Shown one piece after another: positions 1-8,290 of a DNA stretch of 18,718 nucleotides; positions within the stretch are counted from its first letter, which is position 1, and each line of letters begins with the position of its first letter. The notes beneath the pieces were generated by a model. The model was given only the letters and a program-made list of their open reading frames with translations, did no database searches and had not been told where the DNA came from. Source of the DNA: UBA1737 sp964541525 (GTDB lineage Bacteria > Bacillota_I > Bacilli_A > ML615J-28 > CAG-313); contig CAZIQF010000033.1 of NCBI GenBank assembly GCA_964541525.1, positions 1-18,718 on the forward strand, in the 5' to 3' direction. The translations under genes were made by a program, and so were the position numbers.

Positions 1-13
1 TATTAGTTATCTC

Positions 14-55
14 AAAATCTTAAAATCTCAAAATCTCAAAAGATTTTATTGAACC
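14..55. repeat. AT-rich tandem/palindromic repeat, left copy of the window-end inverted repeat
   Basis: Three near-identical 8-base units (AAAATCT plus T or C) run from 14 to 37. They lead into a small palindrome, AAAATCT-CAAA-AGATTTT, at 30-47. Bases 25-48 recur exactly, in inverted orientation, at 18671-18694, and GAACC at 51-55 also recurs (as GGTTC at 18664-18668) after a 2-base mismatch. It looks like a dispersed intergenic element. Function unknown. Confidence 0.7.
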
Positions 56-82
56 CTTATGGATAAGTTTTGGTTCTTTTTT
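51..82 (+). terminator. Possible Rho-independent terminator of a gene upstream of the window
   Basis: GAACC (51-55) can pair with GGTTC (72-76). An inner CTTA/TAAG helix (56-59/64-67) fits between them, and a T-run follows at 77-82. No gene on this side is visible in the window, so the assignment rests on shape alone. It may instead be part of the repeat element next to it. Confidence 0.45.
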
Positions 83-289
83 ATTTATTAAAACTATACC
101 AGTTTATATCAATGATGTAGTTAGTATATTAAAATTCAAAAAATTATGACGATGCATTAAAAATTTATTTTATGATATTTAATATTATAAAAATGAATAA
201 TTTAAATTGACCAATCCAAGATTAAATTAATATAACTATATATGACTAAAAAGTTGATAAAAAAAGGATAATTAAAAAATCGAGATAAT
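83..289. other. Non-coding AT-rich stretch, nothing recognised
   Basis: Very AT-rich sequence. No open reading frame with a ribosome binding site, tRNA or structured RNA motif was seen on either strand. The ATG codons present run into stops within a few codons. Confidence 0.5.
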
Positions 290-339
290 AAACAATACCA
301 TTTGTAAACTAATAATTAGTTTTACAATAGGTATTGTTT
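290..339 (-). terminator. Terminator of the superoxide dismutase-like gene, possibly bidirectional
   Basis: A 10-bp perfect stem (290-299 with 330-339, AAACAATACC/GGTATTGTTT) encloses a second helix, TTGTAAACTAAT against ATTAGTTTTACAA with one bulge. This gives a long hairpin directly after the stop of the minus-strand gene. On the minus strand the stem ends in a T-rich run (TTTATTAT). The plus side is also T-rich. Confidence 0.75.
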
Positions 340-341
340 TC

Positions 342-980
342 TTAATTAATGAACTTTAAGCAATGATTAATTCGTTCTTCAACAACATCATAATCAATAT
401 ATTCTAATAGATTATTAACATAATGTTCTTTGTGATTATGATACTTAATAAAATAGGCGTGTTCAGCAATATCAATAACTAAAAGTGGACATAAATTGAG
501 TGGAATAACTGTATCATTATCTTTTAAACCAATTAATTTTAAATTGCCTTTATGACACATACAAAGAATAATCCAGTGATAATTAATCGGACTATTTGTA
601 AGGGTTATAATTTGTTCTTTTAGTCCTTCAAAACTATTAAAATGTTTTTCCACTAGAGTTTTAAAATTCTCTTTACAGGAAATTTTTTTATTTGATAAAT
701 TATTAAAATATAATTCATGATTATAAATTCCACCAGCATTATATTTAATATCGTTTAAAATATTAGCTGGAATCAAATAAGGGTTATAAAGTAACTCTTC
801 AATTGAATACTTATCTAATCCATTACTATTTTTAATTAATAAATTAAGTTTAGTCACATACTTAACATATATCTTGTCATGATGAATACACATTGTTGTT
901 TTATCAATATATGCTTCAAGTGCCCCGACATCATATGGTAAAGGTTTAACCTCATATGGGTAAATTGCGTTATAATTCAT
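342..980 (-). CDS. Fe/Mn superoxide dismutase family protein with altered second shell
   Basis: 212 residues, typical SOD length. By family, it would convert superoxide to H2O2 and O2 in the cytoplasm. The N-terminus follows the SOD pattern (LPYDVGALEAYIDKTTM-IHH). All four metal ligands are identifiable by motif: His33 (IHHDK), His88 (NAGGxxNHE), and Asp170 and His174 (DIAEHAY). The Tyr corresponding to E. coli SodA Tyr34 is present (Tyr41), and Glu173 of the dimer bridge is present. Unusual: the Trp in the classic DVWEHAYY motif is Ala172, the second-shell His (E. coli His30) is Ile37, and the usual GSGWAWL segment is replaced by an unlike sequence ending in Trp136. The Gly83-Gly84 pair is Mn-type. 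An AGGAGG site lies just upstream of the ATG. It stands alone, divergent from the next operon. The fold call is firm; full SOD activity is not assured. Confidence 0.8.
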   Translation of the reverse strand: MNYNAIYPYEVKPLPYDVGALEAYIDKTTMCIHHDKIYVKYVTKLNLLIKNSNGLDKYSIEELLYNPYLIPANILNDIKYNAGGIYNHELYFNNLSNKKISCKENFKTLVEKHFNSFEGLKEQIITLTNSPINYHWIILCMCHKGNLKLIGLKDNDTVIPLNLCPLLVIDIAEHAYFIKYHNHKEHYVNNLLEYIDYDVVEERINHCLKFIN

Positions 981-1061
981 AAAAAGACCTCCTAATTACA
1001 ATAGATTATGTAATAAATAAAAATTTTATGAATATATTTTAGAAGAAAGTGATGTGATGAT

Positions 1062-1805
1062 GTGAAATATGAGTATCATAGTGGATATATTTATTATGAA
1101 AAAATCGGATTGGGTAAACCAATTATCTTTCTTCATGGTTGGGGAACATCTTTAGATACCTTTTATCGAGTAGCCACTGCTATTTCACCTAAATATGAAG
1201 TGTATTTAATTGATTTACCTAGCTTTGGCAACTCCAAAGAACCAGACCACGCTTTAGATATTCAAGATTTATCAACAATTTTAAATGATTTTATTACTGA
1301 TTTAAACCTTAAACAGCCGATTATTGTCGGTCATTCATATGGGGGAAGAATTGGAATTGAATACGCTAGTAAATTTAACAATATCGCTAAATTAATTTTA
1401 ATCGATTCAGCTGGAATCAAAAGGAAACATCTTAGGACTTTTCTTAAAACCAACATCTATAAGTTAAGAAAAAACTATTATAAAATCACTCATCAACTAA
1501 TGAAATATCAAAATCTAATTTTAAATAGTGGCAGTAGTGATTATCAAAATTCCTCAAATATCCAAAAACAAATGTTAATTAAAGCCGTTAATTATAATCA
1601 AAAACACCTAATTAACACCATTACATGTGAAACTTTAATTATTTATGGAAAAAATGATTTAATCACTCCACTAAAAGATGCTTATTTCTTGCATAAAAAA
1701 ATTAAAAATAGTGGTTTAGTTATAATTCCTAATGCTGGACACTTTCCCTATATTGAAAACTATTCCTATTTTATTCTAGTCTTAACAAATTATTTGGAGG
1801 TATAA
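1062..1805 (+). CDS. Alpha/beta hydrolase fold protein
   Basis: 247 residues. Likely cytoplasmic hydrolase with a Ser-Asp-His triad. Visible motifs: oxyanion-hole HGWG at residues 25-28, nucleophile elbow GHSYGG with Ser92, the acid in IIYGKNDLITP (Asp199) and the base in NAGHFP (His227). A lysine- and tyrosine-rich cap segment spans about residues 120-185. The start is GTG, preceded by a modest purine-rich site (GAAAGTGATG); no in-frame ATG gives the complete fold. The stop is one base before the Mur ligase gene, and the ribosome binding site of that gene (GGAGG) lies inside this gene's end, so the two are surely co-transcribed. The substrate cannot be told from sequence. The neighbours suggest a cell-wall-precursor or D-amino-acid ester/amide role, which is inference. 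Confidence 0.85.
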   Translation: MKYEYHSGYIYYEKIGLGKPIIFLHGWGTSLDTFYRVATAISPKYEVYLIDLPSFGNSKEPDHALDIQDLSTILNDFITDLNLKQPIIVGHSYGGRIGIEYASKFNNIAKLILIDSAGIKRKHLRTFLKTNIYKLRKNYYKITHQLMKYQNLILNSGSSDYQNSSNIQKQMLIKAVNYNQKHLINTITCETLIIYGKNDLITPLKDAYFLHKKIKNSGLVIIPNAGHFPYIENYSYFILVLTNYLEV

Positions 1806-1806
1806 G

Positions 1807-3336
1807 ATGTTAAATTTAATATTATTGATTCCGTTATTAAAAGGACTATATATGTTATTATTAATGGTTCAGCTTGATCATTATGAAAAAATGTCGGTTT
1901 TTAGGTATTTATCAAAATACTATTTTAAAAGTGCTTTTATTATAATTTGTTACTTAACAATCTTTTTTATCCTAAATGTTAGTATTCTTAATTACTTAAT
2001 CTATCTATTGATATTAATATTTAGTTTATTTAGAACTAAATATATTATGCGTCTCAAATTTACTAAACGAATGGTACGATTAATTTTAGTTAATTTAGGA
2101 CTAATTGTTCTAACAGTTTATTTTACAAAAAACCTTTACAGTTTAATCTTTATTATTTTATGTTTACCAATATATGTTTTTGTTTCTAATCTATTGCTGT
2201 ATCCACTAGAAATATTAATTAAAATCTATTATAAGCATCTTGCAAAAAAACGTTTAAAAAAGATTAAACCATATGTTATTTGTATTACTGGTAGTTTTGG
2301 CAAAACAACATTAAAAAATATTCTTTATGCTTTATATAATGAATCATATCTAACTGTCGCTTCTAAAGCATCATATAATACTCCAATGGGTTTAGCTAAA
2401 ACCATCTTAAATGATTTATCACCGCTTTCAGAACTACTGATTTTAGAAGCAGGAGCGACTCATACAGGTGATATTAAAGAAATTACTGAGATGATTGAGC
2501 CAAATTTAGGAATTATTACGCAAATTGGCGCTCAGCACTTAAAAAGTTTTAAGACAATGAATAATATCTTAAAAACTAAATGGGAACTACCTTCGAATAT
2601 GGATAGTGATGGCAAAGTCATTTTAAATGAAGCTTCACCTTATTTAGCAGGTGTAAAAGCATATAACTTATCTGAAACCATTGGTGTCAATTTACCAACA
2701 TCAAGCGTTACATATAAAAATGTTGTTACTAATGATTTAGAAACCACTTTTGATCTGGTTGTTAATAATCAAGTTGTTTTAAATATTAAAACAAAAATGC
2801 TAGGGCTCCATAATGTCGAAAATATAACAATGGCTTATGCAGTAAAATTAATCTTAGATCATGAAGGATTTTATTTATCTGATCAAGACTTTAAAAATCG
2901 AGTATCAAATCTTGTCAATCCTAGCCATCGTTTATCATTAAAAGAAGAAGAAATTAGTGGGGTCAAATATCGATATTTAGATGATAGTTACAATTCTAAT
3001 GAAAAAGGGTTTTTATCAGCAATTAATACTTTAAAAAGGGTAGAAGGAATTAAAATTGTTATTACTCCTTTTATTGTCGATAGTGGAGCTTACACCAATA
3101 AGCTAGCAACAACCATTGCTCCTGCTTTAAAAGACTTAGATGAAGTATTATTAATTGACAATAAACAAATTGTTCCGTTAAAGAAGCAATTAAAATTAAA
3201 TAATATTAATTTTCTAACCTTTGCTTCTTTAAAAGCAGCATTACAATATGTCCATCACAAATATGCTTCCTTTAATGCAACTTATATTAATGTTTTATTA
3301 GAAAACGATTTACCAGATAATTATATAATGAGGTGA
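1807..3336 (+). CDS. Membrane-anchored MurF-like Mur ligase
   Basis: 509 residues. Residues 1-135 are hydrophobic and form about four to five membrane segments (near 3-20, 41-75, 90-108 and 110-133), replacing the soluble N-terminal domain of ordinary MurF. The rest is a Mur ligase: ATP-binding P-loop GSFGKTT at 162-168, the substrate-side motif SYNTPMG, ILEAGATHTGDI, AQHLKSF with a downstream TKWE lysine (candidate carbamylated Lys), HNVENITMAYA, and the C-terminal DDSYNSN motif at 392-398. By family it joins a D-Ala-D-Ala-type dipeptide (or another amino acid) to a UDP-muramyl-peptide-like acceptor using ATP. The next gene makes the expected dipeptide. Its stop (TGA) overlaps the Shine-Dalgarno AGGTGA of that gene. 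The MurF-like call is firm. Whether this is the genome's only MurF or a specialised paralogue is unknown. Confidence 0.85.
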   Translation: MLNLILLIPLLKGLYMLLLMVQLDHYEKMSVFRYLSKYYFKSAFIIICYLTIFFILNVSILNYLIYLLILIFSLFRTKYIMRLKFTKRMVRLILVNLGLIVLTVYFTKNLYSLIFIILCLPIYVFVSNLLLYPLEILIKIYYKHLAKKRLKKIKPYVICITGSFGKTTLKNILYALYNESYLTVASKASYNTPMGLAKTILNDLSPLSELLILEAGATHTGDIKEITEMIEPNLGIITQIGAQHLKSFKTMNNILKTKWELPSNMDSDGKVILNEASPYLAGVKAYNLSETIGVNLPTSSVTYKNVVTNDLETTFDLVVNNQVVLNIKTKMLGLHNVENITMAYAVKLILDHEGFYLSDQDFKNRVSNLVNPSHRLSLKEEEISGVKYRYLDDSYNSNEKGFLSAINTLKRVEGIKIVITPFIVDSGAYTNKLATTIAPALKDLDEVLLIDNKQIVPLKKQLKLNNINFLTFASLKAALQYVHHKYASFNATYINVLLENDLPDNYIMR

Positions 3337-3340
3337 TAAA

Positions 3341-4468
3341 ATGAAAAATCAACAATTATTAAATGTATGTGTAATTACCGGAGGCCAAAGCGTAGAACAC
3401 GAAATATCGCTTATTTCGGCCTTACAAGCGATTTTAAATCTAGATAAGAACAAATATCAAGTCTATATGCTATATTTAACTAAAGATAACAATTTGGTCT
3501 ATAGTAAAAGTTTAACTGATATTAGAACATATCAAAAAGGAACATATCCAAAAAAGACTAACGTTTCACTAACAAGAATTAAAGATCAAACATATTTAGT
3601 AAAAGGATTAAAAAAGTTTAGAATTGATGTTGTCCTGCCAATCGTCCACGGAAAAGGTGTAGAAGATGGTGTCATTAGTGGTTACTTGGAGTTATTAAAA
3701 GTCCCATATGTTTCTGCTGCAGTTACACCATCAGGAATAGCACAAGATAAAATTATTGCAAAAAGGTTGCTGAAAACTTATAATATTCCCACCCTCCCTC
3801 ATTTAGAAATTACTCATGATGTCAATCTAACTAAACTGGATAAATTTATTAAGAAACATGGATTTCCCTTAATTATTAAACCTGCAACGCTCGGATCAAG
3901 TATCGGTATTACCTGCGCACATAACAAAGAAGAACTAATTTATTTGATTAATCAAACTAAAATGTATACATCAAGAATTTTAATTGAACCAAAATTAACT
4001 AATTTTACGGAATACAATGCTGCATGTTATCTAAAAACATCTAAATATGTTTTATCATTAATCGAAGAAGTAAAAACAAATCATGATATTTTAACTTTCG
4101 ATGATAAATATATTGAAACCTCACTAAAAGATAGGCATAAAGAAAATCGTACAATTCCGGCTGTAATCCCCTTTGAATTAGAAGAACAAATCTACAGATA
4201 TACCAAAACCATCTATGAAGTATTAGATTTTAAAGGAGTAATCAGAATTGACTATATATATGATAAAACCAATCTAAAATTATATTTTAATGAAGTAAAT
4301 ACAATTCCTGGATCGCTAGCTTTCTACTTATATGAAGATTTAGGCATCAATTATTCAACTCTACTAGATGATTTAATTAAACAGGCGATTATTGATGCTA
4401 ATATATCAAAAAAATATATATCTAGTTTTGATACTAATGTCCTAAACATCAAAAAAATCAAAAAATAA
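3341..4468 (+). CDS. ddl: D-alanine--D-alanine ligase
   Basis: 375 residues, ATP-grasp ligase making D-Ala-D-Ala for peptidoglycan precursors. The N-terminal signature GGQSVEHEIS includes Glu19, matching the catalytic Glu of DdlB. HGKGVEDGVISGYLEL is the conserved His-Gly/Glu-Asp-Gly stretch. The phosphate-binding segment PATLGSSIG lies at 181-189. Arg302/Asp304 (VIRIDY) and NEVNTIPGS at 317-325, with Glu318 and Asn320 as Mg ligands, complete the active site. The omega-loop pair Lys256-Tyr257 carries Tyr, as in D-Ala-D-Ala enzymes; D-Ala-D-Lac ligases have Phe there, so a vancomycin-resistance-type ligase is unlikely. It is the third gene of the operon, 4 bases after the Mur ligase. The C-terminal ~35 residues past the catalytic core are Lys/Ile-rich and unconserved. 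Confidence 0.93.
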   Translation: MKNQQLLNVCVITGGQSVEHEISLISALQAILNLDKNKYQVYMLYLTKDNNLVYSKSLTDIRTYQKGTYPKKTNVSLTRIKDQTYLVKGLKKFRIDVVLPIVHGKGVEDGVISGYLELLKVPYVSAAVTPSGIAQDKIIAKRLLKTYNIPTLPHLEITHDVNLTKLDKFIKKHGFPLIIKPATLGSSIGITCAHNKEELIYLINQTKMYTSRILIEPKLTNFTEYNAACYLKTSKYVLSLIEEVKTNHDILTFDDKYIETSLKDRHKENRTIPAVIPFELEEQIYRYTKTIYEVLDFKGVIRIDYIYDKTNLKLYFNEVNTIPGSLAFYLYEDLGINYSTLLDDLIKQAIIDANISKKYISSFDTNVLNIKKIKK

Positions 4469-4488
4469 AATAAATATAATATATACAT

Positions 4489-4610
4489 CGAGTATACATA
4501 GCAAATTAGTATGAAATTTATAAATTAAGTGGTGATGACGAAATACAAAAATCGTTAAACATCAGTGAATCTCGCTACTGTTTTCAATCGTATACTTTAT
4601 AAATTTTTTG
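4489..4610 (+). ncRNA. Candidate structured RNA of unknown class
   Basis: Several helices can be drawn: AGTATAC (4491-4497) with GTATACT (4590-4596); AAATTTATAAA (4514-4524) with TTTATAAATTT (near 4596-4607), followed by a T-run; inside these, AGTGG/CTACT, TGATG/CATCA and ACGA/TCGT are nested. The first two helices cross, so they would be mutually exclusive or form a pseudoknot, a switch-like arrangement. A TATAAT box lies at 4475-4480. I match it to no known riboswitch or small RNA, and chance pairing is possible in such AT-rich DNA. Confidence 0.3.
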
Positions 4611-4641
4611 AATAAACGATTATTAAAAATATAACTACTTT

Positions 4642-4689
4642 TGTATATTGAATGGATGGATTACTATACCTCTTCAATATACATTTTTT
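4642..4689 (+). terminator. Rho-independent terminator after the ddl operon / candidate RNA
   Basis: An 11-bp perfect stem, TGTATATTGAA (4642-4652) with TTCAATATACA (4673-4683), is followed directly by TTTTTT. The 20-base loop is long for a terminator. It separates the cell-wall operon from the tilS promoter. Confidence 0.8.
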
Positions 4690-4843
4690 ATTCATAGAGA
4701 AGTTAAAATAACATGTACTACTTTAAACTTAAAATTTTTAAGTGTATAGTTTGTTTGAAAAGTAAATCTTACCTATTTCAAAACAGTTAAAAATTAAAAT
4801 GTGGGATTTTTTAAATTATTACAATAGCATTTATAAAAAAATA
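4690..4843. other. Non-coding spacer before tilS
   Basis: AT-rich. It holds two weak hairpins, ACTTAAA/TTTAAGT near 4729-4745 and TTTGAAA/TTTCAAA near 4752-4782, neither with a convincing role. No open reading frame with a ribosome binding site was seen. Confidence 0.4.
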
Positions 4844-4852
4844 TGGTATAAT
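4844..4852 (+). promoter_or_regulatory. Extended -10 promoter of tilS
   Basis: TGGTATAAT, an extended -10 element, lies about 30 bases before the tilS ATG. No good -35 is seen 16-18 bases upstream. The same TATGGTATAAT string precedes the gene at 11908. Confidence 0.6.
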
Positions 4853-4882
4853 AAATCTTAAGTAATTATAAAGGAGTTTAGC

Positions 4883-6142
4883 ATGCAGCAAATTCTAACT
4901 AAAATTAAAGCCAAAATTAAAACGTCAAAAGTTATTGTAACTTGTTCAACTGGTGTTGATTCATCGGTATTACTTGATGTTTGCTTAAAAGCACTTAATA
5001 AAGAACAAATCATTGTTGCTTTTGTTAATCATAAAGTGAGAAGTGAAGCCGACCTTGAAGAAGCATACTTAAAAGATTATGCAAAACAATTAGGATTAAT
5101 CTTAGAATGTCATACTTTAGATATCATTAATCATAATTTTGAAGAACAAGCTAGACAAAAACGCTATGAGTTTTTTTATCAACTCGCAGTAAAGTATCAA
5201 GCTAAATATATCCTACTTGCACATCATGCTGATGATAATCTCGAAACAATGTTAATGCGATTAATTAAGGGTGCATCAATTGAAGCTTATGCTGGAATGA
5301 AAGAAGAAACAAAGTTTAAAGATATTTATTTATATCGACCATTTTTACAAATTCCTAAGTCTAAAATTTCACAATATGCAAATACTAATAATATCAAATA
5401 CTTTAATGATGTAACAAATGAATCAAATATTTATTTAAGAAACAAAATTAGAAATGAAATTATTCCAATTATGCGAAAGATTAATCCATCACTATACGAT
5501 GCAGTAAACTATTATAATTATCAAATGATAGAAGGATCTAAACTAATCGAGGCCGAAGTAGATCGCTTCATTGTAAATAATGTGGTAATAAAGGATGATA
5601 TTGTGATTAAAAATATGGATAACTTAACTAATAATGAATTTTTAGGTAAGCAAATCTTATTTAAAATCTTAAAACCATTTCGTCTAAGCCGGTATCAAAT
5701 TGATGAAATTATGAAAATTATTATCAGTAATAAAAATAATATTCAAACCCCAATCAACCCTAACCTCAATCTAATCAAAGAATATGGTATGCTGATTTTT
5801 ACAACTAGAACTTTACAAGTAGAACCATTTTCTTTAAAAATCAATGAGGATGGAACCTATAAACTACCGAATAATCAGACAATAACAATAATTAAAAATA
5901 ATTGTTATTTTACAACAGGAAATAAGAAGTTATGTTATAATATATTAGGTTTACCACTAACAATTAGAAATAGAAAAATTGGGGATAAGATTAGAAGAAA
6001 ATCCAAAACAGGAACTTATCATCAATCTGTTAGTGATATATTAACCAATCAAAAAGTACCATATTTAGATCGATTAGCTACTTTAGTTGTCGTAAATGAA
6101 CAAAACGAAGTAATAATCATCTTAGGTTTAACAATTAGTTAA
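4883..6142 (+). CDS. tilS: tRNA(Ile)-lysidine synthase
   Basis: 419 residues. It uses ATP to attach lysine to C34 of tRNA-Ile(CAU), so that the tRNA reads AUA, a codon used heavily in this AT-rich genome. The PP-loop reads STGVDSS at residues 22-28, where most TilS proteins have SGGxDS. The second signature, HHADDNLET, starts at His114, and the IPK and LRNxIRNEIIP region follows, ending the N-terminal domain near residue 200. The C-terminal tRNA-binding domain is recognisable from IRNRKIGDKI through VPYLDR to IIILGLTIS; the usual final Trp-Val-x-Gly-x-Arg stretch is degenerate and short. ATG start with AAAGGAG upstream. The gene is followed after 60 bases by ftsH, the common tilS-ftsH order of Bacillota (hpt, often between them, is absent). 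Confidence 0.93.
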   Translation: MQQILTKIKAKIKTSKVIVTCSTGVDSSVLLDVCLKALNKEQIIVAFVNHKVRSEADLEEAYLKDYAKQLGLILECHTLDIINHNFEEQARQKRYEFFYQLAVKYQAKYILLAHHADDNLETMLMRLIKGASIEAYAGMKEETKFKDIYLYRPFLQIPKSKISQYANTNNIKYFNDVTNESNIYLRNKIRNEIIPIMRKINPSLYDAVNYYNYQMIEGSKLIEAEVDRFIVNNVVIKDDIVIKNMDNLTNNEFLGKQILFKILKPFRLSRYQIDEIMKIIISNKNNIQTPINPNLNLIKEYGMLIFTTRTLQVEPFSLKINEDGTYKLPNNQTITIIKNNCYFTTGNKKLCYNILGLPLTIRNRKIGDKIRRKSKTGTYHQSVSDILTNQKVPYLDRLATLVVVNEQNEVIIILGLTIS

Positions 6143-6202
6143 TAAAGATTTAGTATCTTATAGTAAAGAAAAATAATAAAATGAAAATATTAAGGAGGAA
6201 AT

Positions 6203-8287
6203 ATGGCTAATTCAAACAAAAAAAACTTTAAACGTTTTGGCTTTGGTGATTTATTCATTTTGCTATTATTTGCAGGAATTATCTTTGCAGTAGTAAGATT
6301 TGCAATGAGTGGGACATCTACCAATGAAGAATTAAAATACCAAGATATCTATGAACGTTTATATGAATACGTCGATACAAATGGCGATGGTGTAAAAGAT
6401 AGCCTAGCATTAAAAGAGGATATTATTATTGAGTCAATTCAATATAAGGGTGTATCAGGGAGTGGTAATGAAGATTTAATTGCCGTTGAAGGTAAGTATA
6501 AAGCCTCATATGAAGCATACAAAACATTTACTGCAACAATTACTAAAGATGAATTAGAAGTAATTAAACAAGCGGAACAACTATATTTAGAGTTAAAATT
6601 AGCAGGCACTGCTAAAGACACACAAAATTTTGTCATTTTAAATCCTAAAGTAGTATCTAACTTTAATTGGTTATCCCTTTTATCAATTGTTTTACCAATT
6701 GTGATAATGGTAGGAGTAGTCATCTTTATTTTTAAAAATTCAGCAAATAGCAACAATCAAGCTTTTGAATTTGCAAAAAATCGTGCAAAACTTGCAAAAA
6801 AGACCGGTGTTACATTTAAAGATGTTGCTGGATTAAATGAAGAAAAAGAAGAATTGATTGAAGTAGTTGATTTCTTAAAGAATCCAGCAAAATATTTTGA
6901 TATGGGTGCAAGAATTCCAAAAGGAGTACTATTATGTGGTGGCCCAGGTACCGGTAAAACATTACTTGCAAGAGCAGTTGCTGGTGAAGCAAATGTACCA
7001 TTCTATGCGATTTCCGGTTCTGACTTTGTTGAAATGTTTGTTGGTGTTGGTGCATCAAGAGTGCGTGATATGTTTAAGATTGCAAAACAAAATGCTCCAT
7101 GTATTATTTTTATTGATGAAATCGATGCCGTAGGTCGTCAAAGAGGAACAGGCTTAGGTGGTGGACATGATGAAAGAGAACAAACATTAAATCAACTATT
7201 AGTGGAAATGGATGGATTTGCTGGAAACTCAGGAATTATTGTTATGGCTGCAACTAACCGTGTTGATATCCTAGACCCTGCCCTTCTTCGTCCAGGTCGT
7301 TTTGACCGCCAAATCACAATTAGTAATCCAGATTTACTTGCACGTGAAGAAATTCTAAAAGTACACGCAAGAAACAAACGCTTATCAAAACGGGTTAATC
7401 TAGCTGATGTGGCAAAAAGAACACCAGGCTTTAGTGGTGCCGACTTAGAAAACCTACTTAATGAAGCTGCCCTTTTAGCTGCTAGAGAAAACTGCCGAGA
7501 AATCAAAATCTATCATATTGATGAAGCAGTCGATCGTGTAATGATGGGACCTGCTAAAAAATCAAAGAAATATTCTGATTCAGAAAAAGCACTAATTGCT
7601 TATCATGAAGCTGGACATGCAGTAATTGGCTTAAAATTAAAACATGCCCAAGTTGTTCAAAAAGTAACAATTATTCCAAGAGGAAATGCTGGTGGTTATA
7701 ACTTAATGACACCAGAAGAAGAAACATTCTTATATACAAAAGAATTTTTAACTGCTGAAATTATCAGTTTCTTAGCTGGACGATTAGCCGAAGAATTAGT
7801 ATTTAACCAAATGACAACGGGAGCTCATAATGACTTCCAACATGCAACACATATTGCTAGATCAATGGTTACCGAATATGGTATGAGTTCATTAGGACCA
7901 GTTCAATATGAACAATCAGGTGGCCATACATTCTTAGGACGTGACTATATGTCAGAAAAGAAATTCTCAGATCAAATTGCTTTAGAAATTGACCAAGAAG
8001 TAAGAAAAATCATCAATGAATGTTATGAAAAAGGTAAAGAAATCTTAATTGAAAATCGTGACTTATTAGATTTAATTGCTAAACATTTAATTGAAATTGA
8101 AACACTAACAAGAGAAGATATCGAAGATTTACTAAATACTGGTCAACTTACTTGGTGGGAAAAGAAAAAAGCAAAACAAGCTCAAGAAGAACAAGAACGT
8201 TTAGCTAAAATTGCTGAAGAAGAAAATCAAGCAAATAGTGAAGAACAACATAATAATGCTGAAGAAGAAAATCTAAAGGATGAATAA
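6203..8287 (+). CDS. ftsH: ATP-dependent zinc metalloprotease FtsH
   Basis: 694 residues. Membrane-bound AAA+ protease, working as a hexamer on misassembled membrane proteins and short-lived regulators. Transmembrane segment 1 is near 14-34; an extracytoplasmic domain of about 115 residues follows; segment 2 is near 155-177. The AAA module has Walker A GGPGTGKT at 246-253, Walker B with Asp305-Glu306, and the second region of homology with arginine finger RPGRFDR at 363-369. The protease domain has the zinc site HEAGH at 468-472 and the third ligand Asp544. The last ~45 residues form a low-complexity Glu/Gln/Asn-rich acidic tail. Strong ribosome binding site AAGGAGG. The gene ends 3 bases before rqcP. 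Intact and typical. Confidence 0.97.
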   Translation: MANSNKKNFKRFGFGDLFILLLFAGIIFAVVRFAMSGTSTNEELKYQDIYERLYEYVDTNGDGVKDSLALKEDIIIESIQYKGVSGSGNEDLIAVEGKYKASYEAYKTFTATITKDELEVIKQAEQLYLELKLAGTAKDTQNFVILNPKVVSNFNWLSLLSIVLPIVIMVGVVIFIFKNSANSNNQAFEFAKNRAKLAKKTGVTFKDVAGLNEEKEELIEVVDFLKNPAKYFDMGARIPKGVLLCGGPGTGKTLLARAVAGEANVPFYAISGSDFVEMFVGVGASRVRDMFKIAKQNAPCIIFIDEIDAVGRQRGTGLGGGHDEREQTLNQLLVEMDGFAGNSGIIVMAATNRVDILDPALLRPGRFDRQITISNPDLLAREEILKVHARNKRLSKRVNLADVAKRTPGFSGADLENLLNEAALLAARENCREIKIYHIDEAVDRVMMGPAKKSKKYSDSEKALIAYHEAGHAVIGLKLKHAQVVQKVTIIPRGNAGGYNLMTPEEETFLYTKEFLTAEIISFLAGRLAEELVFNQMTTGAHNDFQHATHIARSMVTEYGMSSLGPVQYEQSGGHTFLGRDYMSEKKFSDQIALEIDQEVRKIINECYEKGKEILIENRDLLDLIAKHLIEIETLTREDIEDLLNTGQLTWWEKKKAKQAQEEQERLAKIAEEENQANSEEQHNNAEEENLKDE

Positions 8288-8290
8288 TTT

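Noticed and set aside
14..48. CRISPR-like array at the left edge
   Set aside because: The units are 8 bases with no spacers, and no cas gene is present.
3330..3341. TGA stop of the Mur ligase as proof of the standard code
   Set aside because: TGA is followed at once by TAA in frame, so reading TGA as Trp would add only one residue. The better evidence is that Trp codons are TGG and no gene contains internal TGA.
3341..4468. Vancomycin-resistance-type D-Ala-D-Lac ligase
   Set aside because: Tyr257 occupies the omega-loop position that is Phe in D-Ala-D-Lac ligases, and no VanH- or VanX-like gene is nearby.
4520..4545. T-box-like AGTGGTGATGACG string
   Set aside because: It only loosely resembles the T-box core, there is no room for a specifier domain upstream of it, and neither neighbour is a typical T-box target.
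6439..7506. Minus- and plus-strand open frames inside ftsH
   Set aside because: They lie wholly within a clearly conserved gene, have no ribosome binding site and read as low-complexity shadows of it.
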